Shown here: piece by piece, positions 19,917 through 29,429 of the stretch
Layout: each line of letters begins with the position of its first letter
Numbering within the stretch: position 1 is the stretch's first letter
NCBI RefSeq assembly: GCF_000015445.1
Contig: NC_008783.1
Span: forward strand, 379,001 to 443,000
Direction of reading: 5' to 3'
DNA length: 64,000 nt
From: Bartonella bacilliformis KC583
GTDB lineage: Bacteria > Pseudomonadota > Alphaproteobacteria > Rhizobiales > Rhizobiaceae
Program-made: the position numbers and the translations under genes
The notes under the pieces: model-generated
The model's input: the letters and a program-made list of their open reading frames with translations, nothing else
What the model was told of the DNA's origin: nothing
Databases searched by the model: none

Positions 19917-21833
19917 TTGTCTCGGCCATTAACGCCATTGCTTGATTGTGTTCTTTCACCATTAGATTTGCGGGCATTGCCTGCGTCTGATTTAGCGCGA
20001 TTAGCTGATGAGCTACGGGCCGAAATGATTGATGTGGTTTCTGTAACAGGTGGTCATCTTGGTGCGGGACTAGGTGTTGTCGAGCTCACTATTGCGTTGC
20101 ATTATATTTTTAATACACCTGATGATAGAATTATCTGGGATGTTGGTCATCAAGCTTATCCTCACAAAATTTTGACTGGCCGCAGAGATAAAATTCGCAC
20201 ACTACGCCAAGAGGGAGGATTATCAGGTTTTACTAAGCGCTCAGAGAGCATATATGATCCATTTGGTGCAGGTCATTCTTCTACTTCTATTTCAGCTGGT
20301 CTTGGTATGGCAATGGCTAGCGCGTTGAAAGCAGAAGAGAGACGTAACGTTATTGCTGTCATTGGTGATGGTGCTATGTCTGCGGGGATGGCTTATGAAG
20401 CAATGAACAATGCAGGGGCTTTGGATGCACGCTTAATTGTTATCCTTAATGATAATGATATGTCTATTGCTCCTCCCACTGGTGCGATGAGTGCTCATCT
20501 TGCACGGCTAGTTTCTCGTCCATCTTATCGTCATTTGCGCGAACGGATAAAGCTATTTAGCAAGAAATTTCCAAAATTCTTTTCAGAGCAAGCAAGTCGT
20601 TCAGAAGAATTTGCACGTGGTTTTTTAGTTGGGGGCACTTTATTTGATGAGCTTGGCTTTTATTATGTTGGACCGATAGATGGTCATAACTTTGAGCATT
20701 TGCTTCCTGTTTTGAAAAATGTTCGTGCATATCCTAATGGCCCTGTTTTGGTCCATGTGGTAACACATAAGGGGAAGGGGTATGCCCCTGCAGAGGAATC
20801 AGCTGATAAATATCATGGCGTTAATCGTTTTGATGTTGTCACAGGAAAACAGGTTAAAGCACAAAGCACTCGTCTTTCTTATACAAAAGTGTTTTCTAAA
20901 GCTTTAATAGAAGAAGCTACTCATGATCATAAAATTGTTGCTATAACGGCAGCAATGCCAACAGGAACGGGTCTTGATTCTTTTGCTGAAAAATTTTCTG
21001 ATAGAATGTTTGACGTTGGGATTGCTGAGCAGCATGCTGTGACTTTCGCTGCAGGTATTGCGTGTGAAGGGTATAAACCCTTTGTTGCGATTTATTCTAC
21101 TTTTTTACAGCGTGCTTATGATCAGATTATTCATGATGTGTCGATTCAGAAATTACCAGTGCGTTTTGCAATTGACCGAGCAGGTTTTGTTGGTGCAGAT
21201 GGTGCAACGCATGCTGGGAGTTTTGATATTGTTTTTCTAGCAACACTACCTGAATTTGTCGTGATGGCTCCTTCTGATGAAGTTGAGCTTATGCATATGG
21301 TGCGCACGGCAGCAGTCTATGATCAAGGGCCTATTTCTTTTCGCTATCCACGTGGTGAAGGTATAGGGATGGATTTGCCGCAAAGAGGTGAGGTGCTTGA
21401 AATTGGTAAAGGGCGCGTTTTGCGTGAAGGGAGCAGAGTCGCTCTGGTTTGTTTTGGAACGCAGTTGTCTGAAGTATTGGTTGCAGCTGATGAATTGGCA
21501 GCAGAGGGGATCTCTACAACTGTTGCTGATGCAAGGTTTGCAAAACCTTTAGATAAGGATTTAATGCGTCGTTTGGCACGTGAGCATGAAGTGTTCATAA
21601 CAATTGAAGAAGGAGCAATAGGGGGGTTTGGTGCGCATGTATTACAATTTTTAGCACAAGAAGCATTATTAGAACACGGTTTAAAAGTCCGCACATTAAG
21701 ACTTCCTGACGAGTATTTAAATCATGGTTCGCCAGAGAAAATTCTTTCGCGTGTCGGACTTGATGCAAAGGGTATCATCAATGCTGTTTTTACTTCTTTA
21801 GGATATGAGACGCGGAAAACGCTGCAAATTTAA
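19917..21833 (+). CDS. dxs: 1-deoxy-D-xylulose-5-phosphate synthase
   Basis: Entry enzyme of the MEP pathway; condenses pyruvate and glyceraldehyde 3-phosphate using thiamine diphosphate. The TPP motif [18 protein letters not shown] and ILNDNDMSI are intact, as is [13 protein letters not shown] in the transketolase-like central domain and the C-terminal transketolase domain. I chose TTG at 19917 ([10 protein letters not shown]) because AGAAGG lies 8-13 bases upstream. An in-frame GTG at 19896 would add seven residues. Length is about 638 residues. The downstream tlyA starts 7 bases after the stop. Confidence 0.95.
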   Translation: MSRPLTPLLDCVLSPLDLRALPASDLARLADELRAEMIDVVSVTGGHLGAGLGVVELTIALHYIFNTPDDRIIWDVGHQAYPHKILTGRRDKIRTLRQEGGLSGFTKRSESIYDPFGAGHSSTSISAGLGMAMASALKAEERRNVIAVIGDGAMSAGMAYEAMNNAGALDARLIVILNDNDMSIAPPTGAMSAHLARLVSRPSYRHLRERIKLFSKKFPKFFSEQASRSEEFARGFLVGGTLFDELGFYYVGPIDGHNFEHLLPVLKNVRAYPNGPVLVHVVTHKGKGYAPAEESADKYHGVNRFDVVTGKQVKAQSTRLSYTKVFSKALIEEATHDHKIVAITAAMPTGTGLDSFAEKFSDRMFDVGIAEQHAVTFAAGIACEGYKPFVAIYSTFLQRAYDQIIHDVSIQKLPVRFAIDRAGFVGADGATHAGSFDIVFLATLPEFVVMAPSDEVELMHMVRTAAVYDQGPISFRYPRGEGIGMDLPQRGEVLEIGKGRVLREGSRVALVCFGTQLSEVLVAADELAAEGISTTVADARFAKPLDKDLMRRLAREHEVFITIEEGAIGGFGAHVLQFLAQEALLEHGLKVRTLRLPDEYLNHGSPEKILSRVGLDAKGIINAVFTSLGYETRKTLQI

Positions 21834-21840
21834 GATTAAT

Positions 21841-22593
21841 ATGGCAGTGATGAAAAGACTTGATGTCCTTTTAGTTGAAAAAAACTTTTTTACAACGCGT
21901 TCACGGGCACGTGATGCAGTTGTGCGGCAAACAGTTAAGGTTGATGGACAAATAGTTTCTAAAGCCGGAAAAATGATTTCTGATGATGCAGAAATTATCG
22001 TGTGTGATCCTGCACAAAACTATGTTTCGCGCGCAGCATTAAAACTGATTGGTGCACTCGATGCGTTTCCAGTTGTAACAACTCAAGTCATTGCTCTTGA
22101 TATTGGTGCGTCGACAGGTGGTTTTACTCAGGTTCTTTTAGAGCGTGGAGCCTCTCATGTTATCGCTGTTGACGTTGGTCATAATCAATTTGATGCTTGT
22201 TTATCTAACAACAGTGCGGTAACCCTATTAGAAGGCTTGAATGTTAGAGATTTAAGACAGGAACATTTAGGTGGTCGTGAAATTGATCTCATTGTGTCAG
22301 ATGTAAGTTTCATTTCTCTGAAGCTTGTCTTACCATCTGTTTTTGCTCTCATTAAGAAAAAAGCTCAAGCTGTTTTGCTTGTAAAACCTCAATTTGAAGT
22401 TGGTAGAGAAGGTATTGGTAAAGGTGGGGTGTTAAAAAATCCATCAATAGCAAAAAAAACTGCTGAAGAACTTTTTGATTGGTTGAATACTCAAAAGGGA
22501 TGGAAAGCAAAAGGCTTGATTCCCTCTCCCATTACGGGCAGTGATGGTAATTTAGAATATTTGTTATTCGGAGAAAAAAGAATTGAGCAATGA
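21841..22593 (+). CDS. tlyA: TlyA-family rRNA 2'-O-methyltransferase
   Basis: Predicted ribose methyltransferase of 16S/23S rRNA. Residues 1-65 form an S4 RNA-binding domain (KRLDVLLVEKNFF..SRARDAV), and the rest is an FtsJ/RrmJ-like SAM domain with ALDIGASTGGFT and the VSDVSFISLK catalytic-region motif. It is often labelled hemolysin A, but the domains point to rRNA modification. Start is placed at the ATG at 21841; a longer frame reaching into dxs is less likely. It overlaps the next gene by 11 bases. Confidence 0.9.
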   Translation: MAVMKRLDVLLVEKNFFTTRSRARDAVVRQTVKVDGQIVSKAGKMISDDAEIIVCDPAQNYVSRAALKLIGALDAFPVVTTQVIALDIGASTGGFTQVLLERGASHVIAVDVGHNQFDACLSNNSAVTLLEGLNVRDLRQEHLGGREIDLIVSDVSFISLKLVLPSVFALIKKKAQAVLLVKPQFEVGREGIGKGGVLKNPSIAKKTAEELFDWLNTQKGWKAKGLIPSPITGSDGNLEYLLFGEKRIEQ

Positions 22594-23836
22594 TGTTATC
22601 ATCGACCATATTGGAGCGAGCGGTTATGGTGTTACTAAAACATCGCATGGTTCGGTTTATGTACCTTTTACTTTACCAGGAGAGGTTGTTAAAGTTGTTC
22701 ACCATGGAAAATACGCTACACCTCTTAAGTTAAAAGAAAAATCATTAGAGCGTCTTCATGCACTTTGTCAGCATTTTGAGGAATGTGGCGGATGTGTACT
22801 GCAGCATTGGCATCTTGATGCTTATCATGCTTGGAAACGACAATTGGTTGTTGACACACTTAAAGGGCGTGGGTTTGATGTTGTTGTTTCTCCTTTAGTT
22901 GAATGTGGGCTTCATACCCGTCGGCGGATTACTTTGACAGCTTGTGTAGATAAACAAGGCTGCAATATCGGTTTTAACCGCTATCTCTCTCATAATATTG
23001 TGGCTATTGAGGAATGCCCAATCACGTGTTCAGAAATTATATCTAAACTTGATGATATCAGGGGAATATGCGCGCTTTTAGGTCATCATGCGAAGCGATT
23101 TCATATTACGATAACATCTGTTGACAATGGTTTAGATGTTGCTTTGAGTGGTTGTATCGTACAGGATGAATTGACGCGTCAGAAGATGGTTCGTGCAGCT
23201 CTTTCATATGGAATTATGCGTTTGTCAGTTGACGGTGAGATCTTGGTTGAACGGGAAAAACCAATGATACACTTTGGTGATGTATGTGTTGAATTTCCCT
23301 CTGGTGGTTTTCTGCAAGCAACTGTTAAAGCAGAAAATATCATCAGTGATATTATTTTAACTCATTTTGAAAAAGCAAAAAATGCTGCTGATTTATTTTC
23401 AGGAGTAGGAACTTTCGCTTTGCGTATGGCAAAAAAAATGAATGTTCATGCGGTGGAGAATAATGGAGCAGCATTAACTAATTTAGACCGGGCAGCACGT
23501 TTTGCTAAAGGTTTAAAAACAGTGATTTGTGAAAAACGTGATTTATTGCGTCGTCCACTTTCTACAGAAGAATTGGAACGCTTCGATAGTGTTGTTTTTG
23601 ATCCGCCACGCGCTGGTGCAGAAGAACAAGTTAGTGAATTGGCAAAGACAGCAATACCGCGTGTGGTCGCTGTTTCATGTAATCCTGTTACATTTGCTCG
23701 TGATCTATCTATTCTTGTTTCAGGTGGTTATATAATAGAGAAAATCATACCGATTGATCAGTTTTTATGGTCACCCCATGTTGAAATTGTTGCTATTTTA
23801 AACAAACGAAAAGCAAAGGCCGGTTGGAAGCTTTAG
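22583..23836 (+). CDS. TrmA/RlmD-family 23S rRNA (uracil-5-)-methyltransferase
   Basis: SAM-dependent m5U methyltransferase with a [4Fe-4S] cluster. Residues 1-50 form a TRAM-like RNA-binding domain. Cluster cysteines are Cys62, Cys68 and Cys71 (C-x5-C-x2-C), with a fourth in EECPITC near residue 148. The catalytic VSCNPVTFARD motif lies near residue 366. Start is TTG at 22583, with GGAG about 10 bases upstream, overlapping tlyA by 11 bases. The exact uridine modified (U747, U1939 or a tRNA site) is not decidable from sequence. Confidence 0.88.
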   Translation: MSNDVIIDHIGASGYGVTKTSHGSVYVPFTLPGEVVKVVHHGKYATPLKLKEKSLERLHALCQHFEECGGCVLQHWHLDAYHAWKRQLVVDTLKGRGFDVVVSPLVECGLHTRRRITLTACVDKQGCNIGFNRYLSHNIVAIEECPITCSEIISKLDDIRGICALLGHHAKRFHITITSVDNGLDVALSGCIVQDELTRQKMVRAALSYGIMRLSVDGEILVEREKPMIHFGDVCVEFPSGGFLQATVKAENIISDIILTHFEKAKNAADLFSGVGTFALRMAKKMNVHAVENNGAALTNLDRAARFAKGLKTVICEKRDLLRRPLSTEELERFDSVVFDPPRAGAEEQVSELAKTAIPRVVAVSCNPVTFARDLSILVSGGYIIEKIIPIDQFLWSPHVEIVAILNKRKAKAGWKL

Positions 23837-23895
23837 ATCAAATAGAAAAAGCTTTTGTGAAGGATGTAAGCAACTTTTAATTCATTTCATTTATT

Positions 23896-25314
23896 TTATG
23901 AAGTTTCTGTTCCGCCTATTGTCATATCATTAATTCGTAAGTGCGGTTGTCCAACACCAACAGGAACATTTTGCCCTGCTTTTCCACACATACCTATACC
24001 GTTATCTAGTTTGCTATCATTACCAATCATCGTGATACGTTTCATGGCCTCTGGTCCATTACCGATAAGGGTTGCACCTTTGATTGGTGCTACAATTTTA
24101 CCATTTTCTACCCGATAAGCCTCGGTACATTCAAATACGAATTTTCCAGAAGTAATATCAACTTGCCCTCCACCAAATGAAACAGCATAAATACCGCTTT
24201 TGAGTGAAGATAGAATTTCTTCAGGTGTTTTGTCACCTCCTAGCATGATCGTATTCGTCATTCGCGGCATTGGTGCGTGTGCATAGGATTCACGTCGTCC
24301 ATTTCCAGTTGAATTAACTCCCATAAGGCGAGCATTTAATCTATCTTGCATGAAGCCAACGAGTTTTCCATTTTCAATAAGAACATTACAGCCTGAAGGT
24401 GTTCCTTCATCATCGACGGTGAGTGAACCACGGCATTCAGGAATAGTGCCATCATCAACGATCGTTACATCTTTTGCTGCGACTTGTTGACCTAATAGTT
24501 CAGAAAAAGCAGATGTTTTTTTACGGTTGAAATCACCTTCTAAACCATGGCCGACAGCTTCGTGCAGCATAACACCAGGCCATCCATTAGCTAAAACGAC
24601 ATCACATGTTCCTGCTGGTGCAGCTTCTGCTTCTAGATTCACTAAAGCCATACGTAAAGCTTCATCAGCAGCCATTTTCCAATTTTCTTCACTAATAAAT
24701 TGGTTAAATGCTTGTCGTCCACCACATCCGTAAAAGCCGCTTTCGTGCCGATTACCATTGGTTGCTATGATAGAAATAGAAAGTCGCACAAGAGGACGGA
24801 TGTCACGAACAAGATGTCCATTAGAACGCAAAATTTCAACATGTTGGAGTGAGCCAGAGAGAGATACTGTAACCTGATGCACTTTGTCATTTTTTTCCCG
24901 TAAGTATGCATCAATTTTTTGTAAAAGCTTACTCTTTTCTTCAAATGATGGAGCATCAAGAGGATTGATTTGTTCATAGAGTTTACGGTTTGTTCGTGGG
25001 GGAGCTGCGTTATAAGGTCCTGCTTGATTATGATAAATTACAGCTTTCGCAGCCTCACTAGCGCGGTTGAGTGCGGCAGCTGATAGTTCTCCAGAATGGG
25101 CATAGCCAGTTGCCTCTCCAGAAACAACGCGCAAACCAAATCCTATATCTTGATGAAATGAGCTATTTTTAAGCTGGCCATTATCAAATAAGAGTGCTTC
25201 ACGTTCTGTATATTCGACATAAAGTTCACCATCATCAGCATTATGAAGTGTTTCTTGTACGAGTGACTGCACTTTAGAGGAAGGGATATCAAAATTATCA
25301 ATTAGGGATTTCAT
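23896..25314 (-). CDS. tldD: Metalloprotease TldD
   Basis: TldD/PmbA-family metallopeptidase of 472 residues that, with TldE/PmbA, cleaves peptides and unfolded proteins. The zinc-binding HEAVGH is at residues 251-256, followed by GLEGDFNRK. The C-terminal NVPVGVGQPHLRI block is intact. The tldE partner is not in the window. It lies 109 bases downstream of the IalB-family gene on the same strand, an order shared with rhizobia. Confidence 0.95.
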   Translation of the reverse strand: MKSLIDNFDIPSSKVQSLVQETLHNADDGELYVEYTEREALLFDNGQLKNSSFHQDIGFGLRVVSGEATGYAHSGELSAAALNRASEAAKAVIYHNQAGPYNAAPPRTNRKLYEQINPLDAPSFEEKSKLLQKIDAYLREKNDKVHQVTVSLSGSLQHVEILRSNGHLVRDIRPLVRLSISIIATNGNRHESGFYGCGGRQAFNQFISEENWKMAADEALRMALVNLEAEAAPAGTCDVVLANGWPGVMLHEAVGHGLEGDFNRKKTSAFSELLGQQVAAKDVTIVDDGTIPECRGSLTVDDEGTPSGCNVLIENGKLVGFMQDRLNARLMGVNSTGNGRRESYAHAPMPRMTNTIMLGGDKTPEEILSSLKSGIYAVSFGGGQVDITSGKFVFECTEAYRVENGKIVAPIKGATLIGNGPEAMKRITMIGNDSKLDNGIGMCGKAGQNVPVGVGQPHLRINDMTIGGTETS

Positions 25315-25423
25315 AGTTGTTGCTCTATTTTCATTGATGCTTAGGTGTTTTTAATTTTTTAAAAAATGCTGCAAAAAAGTTATCGGACGCGTTGACCAGT
25401 TATTATCTTCAAATCGTTTTGTA

Positions 25424-25963
25424 TTATTTTGGCAAAGCTGCGTAAGCATCAGCAAGACCATGAAGATCAATAAGGCCTCCAATTCCTTGCTCTGGGGTTG
25501 TAAAGATAACATAGGTTGCCATTTTACCATCTAAGAAGTGTTTTAGTACATTGTCTTGGAGAAGAGCTTCCGCAATACAATTATCACCTAGACAACGATG
25601 ATATTCTATTCTACCAATGTCTTTGTTGTCTATTTTAATACTAACACCAGGGCGTAAGTCAACCCTAATAGGAACAAAGACACGCATCAACGTTCCTTGA
25701 TTTTTAGGCAATTTATAAAATGTAATACGAAAAGTGATATCACGACGTTCTTGTGCGCGCACATCTTGAATAATTTCACATTGCATATTCGGTGTACCTG
25801 GTGGCAGAGAGCAAACCTTTGTCCATGCACCGTAGGTTTTTGGAGCTGGGATATTTTGTGTGTTGGATGTTTGTGCAATAACGTGATTAGAAGAAATATT
25901 GCAAAGTGCGAAGATAACAGAACTAACAAAGAAAGTTTTTTGAACGAATTGATAAAGGCTCAT
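25424..25963 (-). CDS. Invasion-associated locus B (IalB) family exported protein
   Basis: 179-residue protein with a signal peptide (cleavage probably after HVIAQ, about residue 31) and an IalB-domain: YGAWTKVCSL at 45-54, a Cys in MQCEII, and the CLGDNCIAEA cysteine pair near 129-134. The family is periplasmic or surface-associated. The Bartonella ialB product aids erythrocyte invasion, but many paralogues occupy housekeeping positions in rhizobia. This copy, upstream of tldD and next to the old cytochrome oxidase locus, looks like the ancestral core paralogue and not the virulence ialB. Confidence 0.85.
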   Translation of the reverse strand: MSLYQFVQKTFFVSSVIFALCNISSNHVIAQTSNTQNIPAPKTYGAWTKVCSLPPGTPNMQCEIIQDVRAQERRDITFRITFYKLPKNQGTLMRVFVPIRVDLRPGVSIKIDNKDIGRIEYHRCLGDNCIAEALLQDNVLKHFLDGKMATYVIFTTPEQGIGGLIDLHGLADAYAALPK

Positions 25964-26186
25964 AGAAAATTCTACCTAAAACCACCACTATATTCTGTGT
26001 ATAAGCTCTTATGAAAAATAAATCTTTATATTAGGATATAACAAAAAATCAGCAAATTTACATGTACAAAATTAGGAATGAAAAGTGAAAAGAGAGTTAC
26101 TTGTGCAGAAGTAAGATTTTTAGCTCCATTTTGTAGGGTATATTTTGTTTTTGTGGTACCTTTTTACATACAGGGGGGAGAGCATT

Positions 26187-26243
26187 ATGGAAAAATGTAT
26201 TTTTGTGTCAATATTTCTCTCAATTGTGAGAGGGGATTTATAA
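26187..26243 (+). CDS. Possible 18-codon leader/micro-ORF before ctaB
   Basis: ATG at 26187 opens an 18-codon frame (MEKCIFVSIFLSIVRGDL) ending TAA at 26241-26243. It is preceded by AGGGGGGAGAG at 26172-26182, an unusually strong ribosome-binding site with GGAG six bases before the ATG. The hydrophobic centre suggests a membrane peptide or leader peptide. It could also be a relic of a deleted gene. ctaB starts 118 bases downstream. Expression is unproven. Confidence 0.35.
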   Translation: MEKCIFVSIFLSIVRGDL

Positions 26244-26360
26244 CTGAAAATATGTATGCCGTATATGTTTTCAAAAATACAGCAAATATTAATTTTTCAT
26301 TTTCATAAGTTTATAGTCTTTGCTTGGGGGATTATACAGATAAAAGGGCTCTTTAGTGGA

Positions 26361-27296
26361 ATGTCTATTTCAGGAAAATTATTAACTGAAGATAATCAGT
26401 TGATTTCGCCAGTAGCTACTGTTTATGATTATATTGCATTGTTGAAGCCACGGGTCATGTCACTCGTTGTGTTTACAGCTTTGGTTGGATTGGTGGTATC
26501 ACCTGTTGTTGTCGATCCATTATATGGCTTTGTAGCAATCTTATGTATTGCTATAGGGGGCGGTGGTGCAGGAGCGCTTAATATGTGGTATGAAGCTGAT
26601 ATTGATGCGCTGATGAAACGTACTCAAAAACGCCCTATTCCTAGTGGCAAGATCAGTCGTGGAAAAGCGCTTATTTTTAGCTCTATCCTCTCTGTTCTTT
26701 CAGTTTTTTTAATGGGGGTTCTCATTAATTGGTTTTCAGCGCTTTTTCTTGCCTTCACAATTTTCTTTTATATTGTCATTTATACAATCTGGTTGAAGCG
26801 TATAACACCACAAAATATTGTTATTGGTGGTGCTGCTGGGGCTTTCCCGCCGATGATTGGATGGGCAGCTGCAACAGGAACAATAAGTCTTGACAGCTTC
26901 CTGTTATTTTTAATCATTTTCATGTGGACTCCACCGCATTTTTGGTCCCTTTGCTTGTTTTCATCTAGTGATTACGAAGCCGCAGGTATTCCTATGATGC
27001 CTAATGTACGTGGTGAGCGTTCAACAAAAAATCAGATCTTGGTATATGCAATTATAACAGCAGTATGTGCCATTGGGCCTTATATAACAGGCTATGCAGG
27101 GATCATTTATGGTATTTCGTCAACAATTTTAGGTGGTATGTTCGTTTATTTTGCTTATCGTTTATGGAAAACTGATACGCATGATGAAACTGTGCCTATA
27201 GCAAAAAAAACGTTTTTTTTCTCGTTGTTTTATTTAGGAGCTATATTTGGAATTCTCTTAATTGAATTTCTTATTTGGCATTTTATCATTCGTTAG
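26361..27296 (+). CDS. ctaB: Protoheme IX farnesyltransferase (heme O synthase)
   Basis: Polytopic UbiA-superfamily enzyme that farnesylates heme B to heme O for heme-copper oxidases (also named cyoE). The LLKPRVMSLV start region, the NMWYEADIDALMKRT Asp motif, RPIPSG and the second LKRITPQNIVIGGAAGAFPPMIGW block are present, with about nine hydrophobic helices. The ATG at 26361 (MSISGKLLTED) gives 311 residues, normal for the family. A longer frame from 26256 is less likely. In rhizobia this gene lies between coxA and other cox genes, which are absent here. Confidence 0.9.
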   Translation: MSISGKLLTEDNQLISPVATVYDYIALLKPRVMSLVVFTALVGLVVSPVVVDPLYGFVAILCIAIGGGGAGALNMWYEADIDALMKRTQKRPIPSGKISRGKALIFSSILSVLSVFLMGVLINWFSALFLAFTIFFYIVIYTIWLKRITPQNIVIGGAAGAFPPMIGWAAATGTISLDSFLLFLIIFMWTPPHFWSLCLFSSSDYEAAGIPMMPNVRGERSTKNQILVYAIITAVCAIGPYITGYAGIIYGISSTILGGMFVYFAYRLWKTDTHDETVPIAKKTFFFSLFYLGAIFGILLIEFLIWHFIIR

Positions 27297-27483
27297 TTTT
27301 ATAAAATTAAGGGGAAAACATTTAAAATTATTAATTAATAAATAGTCATGAATAACTTATTACGGGTAAAGTATTTGACATATTAAAAGAGAATATTTCC
27401 AGTTTTTCTTTTGGCACAAGAGAGTATATAGCTTAGAAATAGCACTTCTCTTTTGATATATGATAGAAATTACGGAATGTATT

Positions 27484-28533
27484 ATGTCTTTACTTCCCCC
27501 TTTAACAATTCGCCTTTGTAGTCCGCGGGGGTTCTGTGCTGGGGTTGACCGTGCTATTCAGATTGTTATCCTTGCATTGAAAAAATATGGTGCTCCAGTG
27601 TATGTGCGTCATGAGATTGTGCACAACCGCTATGTTGTTGAAGGATTACAACAACGTGGAGCTGTTTTTGTTGAAGAACTTGATGAAATTCCAGAAAAAC
27701 ATCGCGGTCAACCTGTTGTGTTTTCTGCCCATGGTGTGCCAAAATCTGTATCAGAAAAAGCGTCTCTTTATAATTTATTTTATCTTGATGCGACATGTCC
27801 TTTGGTTTCTAAGGTTCATAAACAAGCAATAAGACATCAACGTCATGGCCGTCATGTTATCTTAATTGGTCACTCTGGTCATCCTGAGGTAATAGGAACG
27901 ATGGGACAGCTTGAAAAAGGAGCTGTTACGTTAATTGAAACGGTAGAAGATGCTTTATATTATCAACCGGAAAATCCGAATAAATTGGGATTTGTAACAC
28001 AAACAACACTTTCTGTTGAAGATACAGCAGGGATTTTAGATGTATTACAGAAACGTTTTCCTGCTTTAGAATCTCCGGCAACAGAGTCAATTTGTTATGC
28101 CACGACCAATCGACAAGAGGCTGTTAAGGCAGCAGCCTTAGGGAGTGATTTATTCTTAATTGTTGGTTCATCAAACTCATCTAATGCGCGACGTTTGGTA
28201 GAGGTAGCTGAGAGGTTTGGTGCACGACAATCTATCTTAGTTCAACGTGCTGATGATATCGATTTTGATCGTTTAGGAACTCTTTCAGTTATAAGTCTTT
28301 CAGCAGGAGCATCTGCGCCTGAAATTATTGTTGATGAAATTATTACAGCTTTTCGTAAACGTTATAATGTTAAAATAGAACTGGCTGAAACCGCAGTAGA
28401 AACACAACAATTTTTAGTTAATCGTGAGTTGCGTGATGTTATTTTAACCCCTCAAGATATGGCATTTGTTAGTGGCGGTGTTAAGACAGGAAGAAATGAT
28501 GATACGCAAATGTTAAAAATAGAAGAAAAATAA
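27484..28533 (+). CDS. ispH: 4-hydroxy-3-methylbut-2-enyl diphosphate reductase
   Basis: Last MEP-pathway enzyme; a [4Fe-4S] reductase that yields IPP and DMAPP. Conserved cluster cysteines lie in SPRGFCAGVD (Cys18 from this start), DATCPLVSKVH and SICYATTNRQEAV. The ATG at 27484 (MSLLPPLTIR) is preferred over the in-frame ATG eight codons upstream and gives 349 residues. It is followed by a decayed thrB and then rnhA, preserving the rhizobial order ispH-thrB-rnhA. Confidence 0.95.
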   Translation: MSLLPPLTIRLCSPRGFCAGVDRAIQIVILALKKYGAPVYVRHEIVHNRYVVEGLQQRGAVFVEELDEIPEKHRGQPVVFSAHGVPKSVSEKASLYNLFYLDATCPLVSKVHKQAIRHQRHGRHVILIGHSGHPEVIGTMGQLEKGAVTLIETVEDALYYQPENPNKLGFVTQTTLSVEDTAGILDVLQKRFPALESPATESICYATTNRQEAVKAAALGSDLFLIVGSSNSSNARRLVEVAERFGARQSILVQRADDIDFDRLGTLSVISLSAGASAPEIIVDEIITAFRKRYNVKIELAETAVETQQFLVNRELRDVILTPQDMAFVSGGVKTGRNDDTQMLKIEEK

Positions 28534-28546
28534 TAAGAATTTTAAG

Positions 28547-28922
28547 GATATTCATCAAAACAGTTGGAGAAGTTTTAAACGCATTACTCAATAGGTTTTT
28601 CTATTTTACCAAGGGATAGCAGAGAAATATGGAGACTCGTATTTTATGGTTCATGGAATAGAAGAAAATTTTTTAACGCTTTATGAAAAATTTATCTCAA
28701 AAAATCATTTGTTTTTTTGTGTAGTTATATTGCAGTCATTTAACTTAGTTAAGATGGGATTTTATACTTAGCTGTAAAGATATTCTTTTTTATAGATTAG
28801 AAGCTGTGGTGCAAATTGCAGTGAATTTTTTACTCACATATTTTATGATTTGTTTAATGCTACCTAATATTTTTGTTATTAAGAGGGATCTATTGAAATA
28901 TCAGTACAGACTGTGTTTCTAG
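28547..28922 (+). pseudogene. thrB: Homoserine kinase (thrB) remnant
   Basis: No intact gene lies in this 428-base gap, but pieces of ThrB can be read across shifted frames. Bases 28558-28596 give KQLEKF, stop, THYSIG, like the ELRxFL..YDIG N-terminus. Bases 28604-28747 give YQGIAEKYGDSYFMVHG and then FLTLYEKFISKN, matching SYKGIAEGVxNSNF...LTLYEKR of ThrB. Bases 28824-28919 give NFLLT...FVIKRDLLKYQYRL, matching the C-terminal RFFLTRLYD...KDPLEYLxKLRF, then a stop at 28920-28922. The central half, including the catalytic HADLFxDNVF region, is missing. Position between ispH and rnhA is where rhizobial thrB lies. Confidence 0.8.
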
Positions 28923-28961
28923 CAATGTGGATTCATTGATTGGATTGGGTTTTTAAGTTTT

Positions 28962-29429
28962 ATGTTGAGTGAAACTAAAGTCATTGAGATTTATACAGAT
29001 GGTGCATGCTCAGGAAATCCTGGGCTTGGAGGATGGGGGGCAATTTTGCGTTGGAATAGCCATGAACGTGAGCTTTATGGTGGAAAAGAATATACAACTA
29101 ACAATCAAATGGAACTGATGGCGGCGATTTGTGCGCTGAATGCACTTAAAGAATCTTGTTCAATTGATCTTTATACGGATTCAGTTTATGTCCGCAATGG
29201 AATATCTTTATGGCTTGAAAATTGGAAAAAGAATAATTGGCGCACTGCATCAAAAAGTCCTGTTAAAAATATGGAGCTATGGCAAGCGCTTGATGGTGCT
29301 TGTGCTCGCCATAATGTCAGATGGCATTGGGTAAAAGGACATGCTGGCCATCCAGACAATGAGCGTGCGGACGCTCTTGCGCGTAAAGCAATTACTGAAT
29401 ATCGTCAAAATGGATATTTTAAGGGATAG
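28962..29429 (+). CDS. rnhA: Ribonuclease HI
   Basis: Degrades the RNA strand of RNA-DNA hybrids. All four catalytic acidic residues are in place: Asp13 ([11 protein letters not shown]), Glu51, Asp73 (YTDSVYV) and Asp137 (ERADALA), and His127 lies in KGHAGH. Length 155 residues is standard. Its stop codon lies inside the end of the convergent DsbD-N-like gene, giving an 11-base overlap at the 3' ends. It was probably co-transcribed with thrB before that gene decayed. Confidence 0.96.
   Translation: MLSETKVIEIYTDGACSGNPGLGGWGAILRWNSHERELYGGKEYTTNNQMELMAAICALNALKESCSIDLYTDSVYVRNGISLWLENWKKNNWRTASKSPVKNMELWQALDGACARHNVRWHWVKGHAGHPDNERADALARKAITEYRQNGYFKG

Noticed and set aside
25424..25963. Virulence gene ialB itself
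   Set aside because: No ialA neighbour; the gene sits beside tldD as in non-pathogenic rhizobia, so it is a core paralogue of the family.
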